Source: Bacteroidetes bacterium QS_8_68_28 (lineage in GTDB: Bacteria > Bacteroidota > Rhodothermia > Rhodothermales > Salinibacteraceae). From it: 39,805 nt of DNA. The position numbers and the translations under genes were made by a program. Below the pieces are notes generated by a model. The model saw only the letters and a program-made list of their open reading frames with translations. It searched no databases and had not been told where the DNA came from. Shown here piece by piece: positions 8,891-15,879 of this stretch (the stretch's first letter is position 1; every line of letters starts with the position of its first letter). The stretch covers positions 1-39,805 of the forward strand of contig PXTS01000044.1 in NCBI GenBank assembly GCA_003022485.1. Reading direction: 5' to 3'.

Positions 8891-8957
8891 ATGCAAAAGG
8901 CATACAGCCCCGACCTGACGGACGTCCAGTGGCAACTTATCAGGTCCGTTTTCGGTT
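8891..8957 (+). pseudogene. IS5-family transposase relic (N-terminal fragment only)
   Basis: Read on the + strand from ATG 8891, the peptide MQKAYSPDLTDVQWQLIRSV matches the conserved beginning of IS5-family transposases (typical form M-x-x-Y-x-S-D-L-T-D-x-Q-W-x-L-I). Similarity stops after about 21 codons, close to the 3' end of eda on the other strand. No terminal inverted repeats are visible. It looks like what remains of an insertion that was lost from the kdgK-eda gap. The family call is from memory of the motif. Confidence 0.6.
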
Positions 8958-8969
8958 TCTCCCCCCACC

Positions 8970-9617
8970 TCACTCGCGGGCGGCGTCGATGCTGTTGCGC
9001 AAGCGGCGGGCGTTGTCGGTGAGCGTGGTGTAGTCGCCGGCGGCGATGGCGTCTTCGTCCAAGAGCGCGCTGCCGACGCCGACCAGCGACGCGCCGGCGC
9101 CGATCCAGTCCCCCGCATCGCATAGGCCCACGCCCCCGGTGGGCACGAGCTTCAGGTGCGGCAGCGGGGCGCGCACAGCCTTAATGAACTTTTTTCCATG
9201 AACGCTCGCCGGGAAGACCTTGACGAAGTCCGCCCCGGCCTCGTGGGCGCGCTGGATCTCGGTCGGTGTGAAGCCGGCGGGCATGGCGACGGCCTCGGCG
9301 TCGAGCGTGGCGGCGACGACGTCTTCCTTGAAGACGGGGCTGACGACGAAGCGCGCGCCCGCTTCGACGGCCTCGCGCGCCTGCCGCGGCGTGGTGACGG
9401 AGCCGACGCCCAGCAAGAGGTCCGCGCCCAGCTTGCGGCGCGCGGCCCGGATCATCTCGATGGCCCCGGGGACGGTCATCGTGATCTCGATGGCCTCGAC
9501 GCCGCCCTTGGCGAGGGCCTCGGCCACGTGCACGAGGCGCTCGGTATCGGTCATGCGAATCACGGCAGCCGCGCCGATGGACTCGAGGCGTTCTGCCGTC
9601 TGCGGGCGGTCGGGCAT
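8970..9617 (-). CDS. eda: 2-dehydro-3-deoxy-6-phosphogluconate (KDPG) aldolase
   Basis: A 215-residue class I aldolase that splits KDPG into pyruvate and glyceraldehyde-3-phosphate. The Schiff-base lysine lies in DFVKVFPAS (K133) and the catalytic glutamate in EITMTVP (E44), both at the family's usual positions. The phosphate-binding loop (PTGGVGLCDAG) is also seen. The start MPDRPQTAER at 9617 is chosen because upstream codons are Pro-rich with no homology. A 16-17 bp near-tandem duplication lies just before the start codon. Confidence 0.93.
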   Translation of the reverse strand: MPDRPQTAERLESIGAAAVIRMTDTERLVHVAEALAKGGVEAIEITMTVPGAIEMIRAARRKLGADLLLGVGSVTTPRQAREAVEAGARFVVSPVFKEDVVAATLDAEAVAMPAGFTPTEIQRAHEAGADFVKVFPASVHGKKFIKAVRAPLPHLKLVPTGGVGLCDAGDWIGAGASLVGVGSALLDEDAIAAGDYTTLTDNARRLRNSIDAARE

Positions 9618-9618
9618 G

Positions 9619-9650
9619 TTTAGTGTTGGGGGGGCTTTAGCGTTGGGGGG
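9619..9650. repeat. Tandem duplication, unit about 17 bp, upstream of eda
   Basis: TTTAGTGTTGGGGGGG (9619-9634) is followed by TTTAGCGTTGGGGGG (9636-9650), with one substitution and a one-base difference in the G run. It occupies the leader directly before the eda start codon. Confidence 0.75.
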
Positions 9651-9685
9651 ACGGGGCTGTGGTGTTGTCGTTTCTTGCTTTCGAG

Positions 9686-9711
9686 CGTGGCTGCTCTCTC
9701 GTGGCTGCTCT
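9686..9711. repeat. Tandem duplication across the uxuA stop codon
   Basis: CGTGGCTGCTCT occurs at 9686-9697 and 9700-9711, period 14. The uxuA stop codon (9710-9712, - strand) overlaps the second copy. Confidence 0.8.
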
Positions 9712-10756
9712 ACGCACGCTCTCCCTCGCGCTCCCACAGGCCCAGCAGGTAGTTCGCCCCGAGGGCGCGGTCGTAGAGGCCGTAGCCGGGACGCACGTTC
9801 GGGCGGTCCTCCTCGCCCCAGATCATGCGCCCGTGATCGGGGCGGAGCGGCCCGTCGAAGCCGCTCTCGCGCAGCGCGCGGACGACGGCGGCGAGGTCCA
9901 CGTCACCGCTCGGGTGCGGGGTTTCGTGAAAGCGTTTCTCGCCGGTCGCGCGCACGTTGCGCAGGTGGGCGAAGTGAACGCGCCCGCCCAGCCTCCGCGC
10001 CGCCCGGGGCAGCGCCTCGGCCTCGTCGGGGTCAGCCCCCAGCGAACCGGTGCAGAGGCACACCCCGTTGGCGGGCGTGCCGGCCAGCTCGGTCACGCGC
10101 TCCAGCGCGGCGGCGCTGGTGACGATGCGCGGCAGGTCGAAGACCGGCCACGGGGGGTCGTCGGGATGAATCGCGAGCTTGACGCCCGCTTCTTCGGCAA
10201 CGGGACCGACGCGCTCAAGAAAGTACGCGAGGTTTTGCCAGAGGTCCTCTTCGCCCACGCCCTCGCAAGCGTCGAGGAGTTCTTCCAACTCCACGCGCGA
10301 GTAGCTGGCCCAGGCGGGCAGCTCGCCGGTGCCGCCGGAAAAGTCGAACTCCGAGAGGTCGGCGTGGTCGTAAGCCAGCGCCTCGGAGCCGTCGGGCAGG
10401 CGGTGGGCCAGGTCCGTGCGCGTCCAGTCGAATACGGGCATGAAGTTGTAGCAGACGACCTCGATGCCCAGCGCCCCGGCGCGCTCGACGGAACGGGCGT
10501 AGTTGTCGATGTAGCGCTCGCGCCCGGGCCGGCCCAGCTTGATGTCTTCGTGGACGGGAATGCTCTCGATGGCCGAGAAGCGCAGGCCGGCGTCTTCGAT
10601 GCGCTCTTTGAGCCGGGCGAGATCTTCCTTCGGCCACGCCTGGCCGGGCGGCACGTCGTAGAGGGCGCTCACGACGTGTTCGACGCCGGGCACCTGGCGA
10701 ATCTGGTCAAGGCGCACGCCGTCGTCGGGGCCGTACCAGCGGACGGAAAGCTGCAT
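9710..10756 (-). CDS. uxuA: D-mannonate dehydratase
   Basis: A 348-residue protein that dehydrates D-mannonate to 2-keto-3-deoxygluconate. The N-terminus MQLSVRWYGPDDGVRLDQIR is characteristic of the family. Other matches are YNFMPVFDWTRTDLA, KLAIHPDDPPWP, LCTGSLGADP, VHFAHLRN and PDHGRMIWGE, which carry the metal-binding His, Cys and Asp residues. The length fits the shorter Bacillus/Thermotoga type rather than the 394-residue E. coli enzyme. The start at 10756 precedes the homology; the longer frame adds unrelated residues. It lies 151 bases after the SDR gene and 92 before eda in the same direction. Confidence 0.93.
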   Translation of the reverse strand: MQLSVRWYGPDDGVRLDQIRQVPGVEHVVSALYDVPPGQAWPKEDLARLKERIEDAGLRFSAIESIPVHEDIKLGRPGRERYIDNYARSVERAGALGIEVVCYNFMPVFDWTRTDLAHRLPDGSEALAYDHADLSEFDFSGGTGELPAWASYSRVELEELLDACEGVGEEDLWQNLAYFLERVGPVAEEAGVKLAIHPDDPPWPVFDLPRIVTSAAALERVTELAGTPANGVCLCTGSLGADPDEAEALPRAARRLGGRVHFAHLRNVRATGEKRFHETPHPSGDVDLAAVVRALRESGFDGPLRPDHGRMIWGEEDRPNVRPGYGLYDRALGANYLLGLWEREGERA

Positions 10757-10907
10757 GGGACGGGGTTTGGGAACGATGCACCGCAAGGGCATGACCTCCG
10801 GCCTCATCAGGCCCCTACATTTTTGTGAAATCGCGAGCTTGCCGGAGGCGCGGTTCTCTTCGGGGTCGCCGCTCGGCCTGTTTGCCCTCTTCCCCATTGC
10901 TCGGACC

Positions 10908-11696
10908 CTAAATCGTCATCGCCGAGTAGCCGCCGTCCACCGGCAGGTTGGTGCCGGTGACGAAGGAGCCGGCCCGCCCGGAGGCCAGGAGCAACGCCGC
11001 GCCGACCAGCTCTTCGGGGTCGCCGAAACGGCCCGCGGGCGTGTGGCCCATAATGTCGCTGATGCGCTCCTCGCTGAGGATCTCGCGGTTTTGCTCGGCC
11101 GGGAAGAAGCCCGGCGCCAAGGCGTTGACGCGGATCCCTTCCGGCGCCCACTCGCGTGCGAGGTTTTTGGTCAGGTTGATGAGGCCAGCCTTCGAGGCGG
11201 CGTAGGTGAACACCCGCGAGAGCGGCGTGATGCCGGCCATCGAGCTGACGTTGATGATCGCCCCGCCTTCGCCCTGATCGAGCAGATACTCGCCGAAGAC
11301 CTGACACGACAGGAAGACCCCCTTCAGGTTGACGTTCATGATGTGGTCCCACTCCTCCTCGTCAATTTTCAGAAACGGCGTGGCGGAGTTGACGCCCGCG
11401 CCGTTGACCAGCACGTCGAGGCGCCCGAAGCGCGCGTCCACCTCGTCGCGCAGGGCCTCCAGGTCGCCGCGCTCGGTCGTATCACAGGATACGAAAACCG
11501 CCTCGCCGGCCTCGTCGTGGCCCGAGAACTCCTCGGCGCGGTCCTCGCCGGTCTCACGGTCGCGCCCTACGATTACTGTGTCGGCCCCGGCGCGGCAGAG
11601 GCCTTCGGCAATCTGGCCGCCCAGCTCGCCGGTGGCGCCGATGACGACAGCGGTCTGGCCGTCGAGGGAAAAGTGATCGTCGAGGTAGGTGCTCAC
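10908..11696 (-). CDS. uxuB: SDR-family D-mannonate oxidoreductase (fructuronate reductase)
   Basis: A 262-residue short-chain dehydrogenase. The NAD(P)-binding motif is VVIGATGELGGQIAEGL, and the catalytic Ser and YxxxK are in INVSSMAG and YAASKAGLINL. The segment APGFFPAEQNREIL is typical of the SDR fructuronate reductases (Bacillus YjmF/UxuB type), which reduce D-fructuronate to D-mannonate. This differs from the long-chain E. coli UxuB, so the symbol denotes function. The start is taken at GTG 11696 (STYLDDHFSLDGQ); the 90 upstream codons look non-coding and the region holds palindromes likely to be regulatory. An ATG start is not available. Confidence 0.85.
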   Translation of the reverse strand: MSTYLDDHFSLDGQTAVVIGATGELGGQIAEGLCRAGADTVIVGRDRETGEDRAEEFSGHDEAGEAVFVSCDTTERGDLEALRDEVDARFGRLDVLVNGAGVNSATPFLKIDEEEWDHIMNVNLKGVFLSCQVFGEYLLDQGEGGAIINVSSMAGITPLSRVFTYAASKAGLINLTKNLAREWAPEGIRVNALAPGFFPAEQNREILSEERISDIMGHTPAGRFGDPEELVGAALLLASGRAGSFVTGTNLPVDGGYSAMTI

Positions 11697-12008
11697 TTTT
11701 GAGGGAAAAGGAAGGGGAAAAGAGATTTCAATGCCGAACCGACCACCAAAATAGATTCCGGTGTTAGGTAAAGAGACAAAGACGTCTCTGGGTTCGCAAG
11801 CGACCGCCCCTTCTTCGAACATCAAGATTTGTCTTGCTAACCCCAAGATTTGTCTTGGTGAACCGACCGACAGGGTGAACGTTGCCTGATTAACTTCTCG
11901 AACGTCATCTTTGTGCTCTGTGAGAGGCAGACCGGTGTCGAGACTATTCAAACGCCGACTCACCATTTTGAACCCTTGACTCGCATTTTTAGCGAAGCGA
12001 CGCCTCCA
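11697..12008 (-). promoter_or_regulatory. Probable promoter/operator region for the uxuB-uxuA-eda-kdgK-uxaC genes
   Basis: This 312-base gap separates uxaE from the SDR gene. It is more AT-rich than its surroundings and concentrates palindromes: two tandem CAAGATTTGTCTTG sites 21 bp apart and AGAGAC-N6-GTCTCT (11772-11789). No gene is visible. On the - strand a CTATTTTGG word (around 11748-11756) is close to a Bacteroidetes -7 element, but I cannot fix a promoter. Confidence 0.55.
11823..11858. promoter_or_regulatory. Two tandem palindromic operator-like sites, 21 bp apart
   Basis: CAAGATTTGTCTTG occurs twice, identically, at 11823-11836 and 11844-11857. Each copy is an inverted repeat (CAAGA-N4-TCTTG); the second is extended to CCAAGA/TCTTGG (11843-11858). 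A 21-bp spacing places both on the same face of the helix, as for a dimeric repressor bound twice. It lies upstream of the SDR gene that leads the catabolic run. Confidence 0.7.
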
Positions 12009-13670
12009 CTACGCAGACGCCTCCGCCTGCTCGGGGGCGCGGTCGTTGGCGAAGACGCTGCCGACGCCGCCCAAGTGGCGGTCGAAGTGAGCTCCGAGCA
12101 CCTCGTAGTGCTCCGCCTCGTGCTCGTCGAGCAATGCGAAGAAGCGGTCCTTGAAGCGTGGCTCACCGCTCTCGCCGGTGGCCGTGAGGACTGAGCCGTA
12201 GGTGAGGTGCAGGAGCTGGCGGCCGTCATTTTTTTCGAGATACGTCTCTTCCAACTCTTCGTCGGCCACGTCTGCCGGGGCGGGGATGACGTCGAGGTCG
12301 GTGGTGACGTGGTAGGTCTTTTTGTCCGTCTCGAAACGCGTAAAGGCGTATCGCACGACCTCGCGGAAGACGGCCGGCGCGTGGCGGGCGGGAATGCGCA
12401 GGGCTTCGAGATAGCTTGTGCCGGCGGTCTTGAGGTGCAGCCGCCGGCCCGCGTGACGCCCCATGATCGGGTAGACGCTGAACTTGTCGCTGCCGGAGTG
12501 GATCGAGAGCTTGTAGCCGCCGAGTGCCTCGGCGATGGCGGCGTGCCGGGCGAAGCTCTCTTCGAAAGCGTCGAGGTCGCCGATGAAGTCGATTCCCTTC
12601 TGGAACTCGCCGGTGAAGCGCGGGGCGAGGCTCGTCACCGCTACGCCCAGACGCCGAAGCTCGGCAGCCACGAAGAAGTGCTCGCGCGGGCGCGTCGGGT
12701 GGTCGGTTTCGTCGACGGACATCTCCAGGTCGTAGGTTTCGCCGGGCCGCTCGGTCTCGTACTGCGCGGCGAGGTAGTCGGCCATCCGGCGCGTGTGCGC
12801 GATGGCCGCGCCATACTTGACGGCCGCGCGCATCAACTCCTCTTCGCTGAAGTCCACGCCCAGCGCCTCGGCCTCCTCGTGCGGCTCTTCTACGTAGCGG
12901 CGGAGCGCCTCCTCGGGAGTGCTGCCGAGGTTCTCCCAGGGCAGCGCCTGGAAGCGTTCTTCGAGCGGGTCGCCGCTCAAACCGTCGGCCTCGTTGTCGA
13001 CGTGGTCGGAGGGGTCGATGGTGTACATCGTGTAGCCCTCGGCGAGGCAGCGGTCGATGTGCTCTTCGGTCTTGAGGTGATCGGCGTCTGCGCCGTAGCC
13101 GCCCGTGAAGCCCGCCTCGAAGACGCCCCAGGTGGCATCCGCGAGCACTTCGGCAGGGGAGCGCCCGGTGCGCTCCATCTCGCGGATGGACTGCTGGGCG
13201 AGGACGGGGCGTGCCTCCGCCCTGCGGCAGGCGCGCAGGTGGCCGGGCGTGGCCATCCCCAGCCGGTCGCCGCACCCGACGGCGGAGGCGTTCCCCAGCG
13301 GCACCGGTGCCGTCCACGGAAACGCCGCGTGCAACGCCTTCGCGTTGCCGGGCGTGAGCGCGCAGACGGCCACGCGCTTCCCGCCGCCGGTTTCCAGCGA
13401 CGCTTCTTCCTCGAACGCGTTGCTCGGGTCGCCGCTTCCGGCCTCCTCGCCGGCCACGACGAGCCGCTTTTCTCTGTTTTTCTCGCCCCCCAGCCGTGCC
13501 AGCGCATACGTCGCCGCGCCCTGGTCCTGCACCGACGCGGCGTAGATCTTCACCGGCCCGTCCGCATGCTCACGCAACGCGTGCAACGTTTCTTCGGAGA
13601 GCGCGGCCTCTCCCTGCCCGCCCGCCGCCGAAGCGGATTCAGCGCGTCCGTCAACTTGACGTTCGTCCAT
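12009..13670 (-). CDS. uxaE: Tagaturonate/fructuronate epimerase
   Basis: A 553-residue protein matching the UxaE family first known from Thermotoga, which interconverts D-tagaturonate and D-fructuronate and so lets galacturonate enter the glucuronate route. Family-like segments include GCGDRLGMATPGHLRA, FTGGYGADADHLKT, YTIDPSDHVDN, FTGEFQKGIDFIGD and KLSIHSGSDKFSVYPIMGR; the His and Asp residues in these are plausible metal ligands. The protein is strongly acidic. The first about 35 residues (Ala/Glu-rich) are not conserved, so the start may lie slightly downstream. It is placed between dctM and the SDR gene. A short repeat GACGCCTCC (11999-12007, 12016-12024) flanks its stop. Confidence 0.9.
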   Translation of the reverse strand: MDERQVDGRAESASAAGGQGEAALSEETLHALREHADGPVKIYAASVQDQGAATYALARLGGEKNREKRLVVAGEEAGSGDPSNAFEEEASLETGGGKRVAVCALTPGNAKALHAAFPWTAPVPLGNASAVGCGDRLGMATPGHLRACRRAEARPVLAQQSIREMERTGRSPAEVLADATWGVFEAGFTGGYGADADHLKTEEHIDRCLAEGYTMYTIDPSDHVDNEADGLSGDPLEERFQALPWENLGSTPEEALRRYVEEPHEEAEALGVDFSEEELMRAAVKYGAAIAHTRRMADYLAAQYETERPGETYDLEMSVDETDHPTRPREHFFVAAELRRLGVAVTSLAPRFTGEFQKGIDFIGDLDAFEESFARHAAIAEALGGYKLSIHSGSDKFSVYPIMGRHAGRRLHLKTAGTSYLEALRIPARHAPAVFREVVRYAFTRFETDKKTYHVTTDLDVIPAPADVADEELEETYLEKNDGRQLLHLTYGSVLTATGESGEPRFKDRFFALLDEHEAEHYEVLGAHFDRHLGGVGSVFANDRAPEQAEASA

Positions 13671-13756
13671 CGTTCAGTCCGTTTTTCTGGTGCAGAAGGC
13701 TCGTTTAAAGGATCCTTTGCCCCCGTCCCCCATCTACAACCGACGATCCACAAAAG

Positions 13757-14984
13757 TCAGTATCCGAAGAGGCGCGGGAGCCAGAGGCTCACTTCCGGCA
13801 CGAAGGTGACGACCAGGAGCGCGACCACCATAGCCAGAAAGAGCGGCAGCAACGGCCGCACGAGCCGCGAGATGGTCGTGTTGCCCACCGCCGCTCCCAC
13901 GAAGAGGACGCTCCCCACCGGCGGCGTGCACAGCCCCACGCACAGGTTGAGCACCATGACGATGCCGAAGTGCACCGGCTCGATGCCCAGCTCGGTCACG
14001 ATGGGTAAAAAGATGGGCGTGAAGATCAGCACCGCCGGCGTCATGTCCATGAAGGTGCCCATCACCAGCAGGATGGCGTTGATGATAAGCAGGATGCCGA
14101 CCGTGCTGTCGGTGAGGGTCAGAAGCGCGCGCGAGAGGTTCTGCGGAATCATTTCGTAGGAGAGCACCCACGACATCGCAATCGAGGTGCCGATCAAGAG
14201 CATCACCACGGCGGTCGTCTCGACGGCCCCCAGAAGAATCTCCGGCAGCTCTTGGACGGTCACTTCCCGGTAAATGAACGCCAAGACGAGCGCGTAGAGC
14301 ACGGCGATGGCCGCCGCCTCCGTTGCGGTGAAAATGCCCGCGACGATCCCACCGATCACGACGACAAGCATGAAGAGACTCGGCATAGCGTCCCGGAAGC
14401 GGCGCAGCGTTTCGCCGAGGGGCACGCGGTCGGAGGTAGGGTAGTCCGAGCGCCAAGCCCAGACGCCGGCCACGGCCATGAGGCTGAGCCCCACCAGGAT
14501 GCCCGGCACGTAGCCGGCCAGAAAGAGCGCCGCAATCGAGACGCCGCCCGAGGCGGGCAGCCCCGAAATTCTTATCATAACCTTCCTTCTCCATTTGCGG
14601 CGCCATGAAACCGCCCACGCCCGAGGCTGCCGCCACCGCCGAACCTGAGACCGCGCCGAAGAGCATCGAGGCCACCACGTTGACGTAGGCCAAGCCGCCG
14701 GGGAACGTCCCCAGCACTGCTTTTGCAAAGTCCACGAGCCGCCGCGCCATGCCGCCCCGGTTCATCAGTTGCCCGGCCAGGATGAAAAACGGAATCGCCA
14801 GAAGCGCAAACGAGTCGAGTCCCGTGGCCACGCGTTGGGCGACGGTCGTCATCGTCGCCGTCGGGCCGACCGAGAGGAGCAGCGTCAGCGCCGTGGAGAG
14901 GGCGATGCAGATGGCCACCGGCACGCCCACGAGGAGCAGCAACGCGAAGCTGACGGCGAGAATGAATACGGCGGTCGGGTCCAT
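13757..14984 (-). pseudogene. dctM: TRAP transporter large permease DctM, frameshifted by an internal deletion
   Basis: The N-terminal part (from ATG 14984, about 143 residues to EGYDKNFGAA) and the C-terminal part (SGGVSIAALFLAGYVPG to LWLPRLFGY at 13757, about 265 residues) are both good DctM sequence but lie in different frames, meeting near 14553-14561. In intact DctM about 22-25 residues separate these segments, including the highly conserved IGPIIPPS-type motif; here they are missing. Thus about 65-70 bases appear to be deleted, leaving a frameshift. The two parts add up to about 408 residues against the usual 425-435. The rest has the many hydrophobic helices expected. Either the importer is inactive or the assembly lost these bases. 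Confidence 0.85.
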
Positions 14985-15243
14985 CGGTCAGTTCGGGGGT
15001 GGTGTTGCCGGACGCGTTGCTTTTGGTGCGGGGCGTGAGGCGCGTGATGCGTGGAACGTGCTCGGTCGACAACGCCTGCCCGAAGATTTCGTCTTGGCAG
15101 GTTCACCACCAACGCCAATCAGAGCGTCCAGATGCTCAAATCTTGTTCCAGCCACCGCAGCCGAGCAACCTCACGCACCTGCACGTCAGGAACGCACGTC
15201 AGGAGTGAAACGACAAAGTAGGCTTGGAGGCCCCTCGCGTCAA
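14985..15243. other. dctQ-dctM spacer with possible operator-like words and a tandem duplication
   Basis: A 259-base gap is unusual between these usually adjacent genes. It contains CGAAGATTTCGTCTTGG (15081-15097), one inserted base away from the operator-like palindrome upstream of the SDR gene, and CAAATCTTG (15137-15145), identical to nine bases of that site read on the other strand. A 13-bp tandem duplication lies at 15181-15206. No gene is seen. Confidence 0.4.
15181..15206. repeat. 13-bp tandem duplication in the dctQ-dctM gap
   Basis: GCACGTCAGGAAC (15181-15193) is followed directly by GCACGTCAGGAGT (15194-15206); eleven of thirteen bases agree. Confidence 0.8.
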
Positions 15244-15879
15244 TCAATCAATCGGAAGCGCTTTTTGGTCGTATCCGTCGGGTGGCGTGTCGTCGGCACC
15301 GGTCTCCAACGTGTCGGATTCGCCCATATCTGATTCGCCCATATCCACGGCCTGGTGCTGCTCCGTCTCGTCGGCGGAGGGGCCGGGAGCACGCTCCTCG
15401 GTAGCAACGTGCACGACCGCGTAGAAGAGCATCAGCAGCCCGCTGATGGGCACAACGGCGTAGACCACGCCCAGCGGCACATCCAGCGCCGGCGAGGTCT
15501 GCCCGAGCATAAGCTGGACGTAGACCAGCCGCCCCCCACCCCAGACCATCACCGCCAGCGCGAAAAGCCCTATGCACACCTGAATGAACGTCTCCAAGAG
15601 TGCGGCCCACCACCCTTCGAGCTGTTCTGGCAGTAGTTCCAGCGCTAAGTGCGTCTTCTGGCCCACGGCGTAGCCGGCCCCCAGTACGCCAATCCAAATC
15701 AGCATGAAGCGGGCCAGCTCGGTCGTGAAGCTGCTCGGGGACCCCATCACGAAGCGCGTGAACACGCCCCAGAGCACGTTCACCACGCTCAGGCCCATCA
15801 GCGCGACCAGCACAGGGCCGACGACGCGGTCGGTTCGGGATTTTAGACGTTGGATTTTAGACGTTGGATTTTTGCTCAT
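15244..15879 (-). CDS. dctQ: TRAP transporter small permease DctQ
   Basis: A 211-residue protein with the four hydrophobic segments of DctQ, about residues 20-41, 58-75, 92-115 and 136-160. Conserved features are TRFVMGSPSSFTTELARFML and VGQKTHLALELL. The ATG at 15877-15879 overlaps the dctP stop (ATGA arrangement), which fixes the start and shows coupling. Two unusual parts exist: a 14-bp tandem repeat right after the start codon, and a C-terminal acidic tail of about 45 residues with DMGES duplicated. The small permease works with DctM and the DctP binding protein in sodium-driven uptake of organic acids, here probably uronates by context. Confidence 0.88.
   Translation of the reverse strand: MSKNPTSKIQRLKSRTDRVVGPVLVALMGLSVVNVLWGVFTRFVMGSPSSFTTELARFMLIWIGVLGAGYAVGQKTHLALELLPEQLEGWWAALLETFIQVCIGLFALAVMVWGGGRLVYVQLMLGQTSPALDVPLGVVYAVVPISGLLMLFYAVVHVATEERAPGPSADETEQHQAVDMGESDMGESDTLETGADDTPPDGYDQKALPID
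15317..15346. repeat. 15-bp tandem duplication in the dctQ 3' end
   Basis: GATTCGCCCATATCT (15317-15331) is followed by GATTCGCCCATATCC (15332-15346). It is in frame and duplicates DMGES in the acidic tail. Confidence 0.9.
15838..15872. repeat. 14-bp tandem repeat, 2.5 copies, at the dctQ 5' end
   Basis: GGATTTTAGACGTT occurs at 15838-15851 and 15852-15865, followed by GGATTTT (15866-15872). It covers roughly codons 3-14 of dctQ. Because 14 is not a multiple of three, gain or loss of one copy would shift the reading frame. Confidence 0.92.

Noticed and set aside
12207-14159. 650-codon open frame on the + strand
   Set aside because: It lies antisense to uxaE and dctM, both of which have clear homology; no motif was found in it.
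13757-14984. Programmed frameshift in dctM (and sufB)
   Set aside because: Conserved residues are missing at both junctions, so a simple ribosomal shift would not restore the normal proteins; a deletion explains it better.
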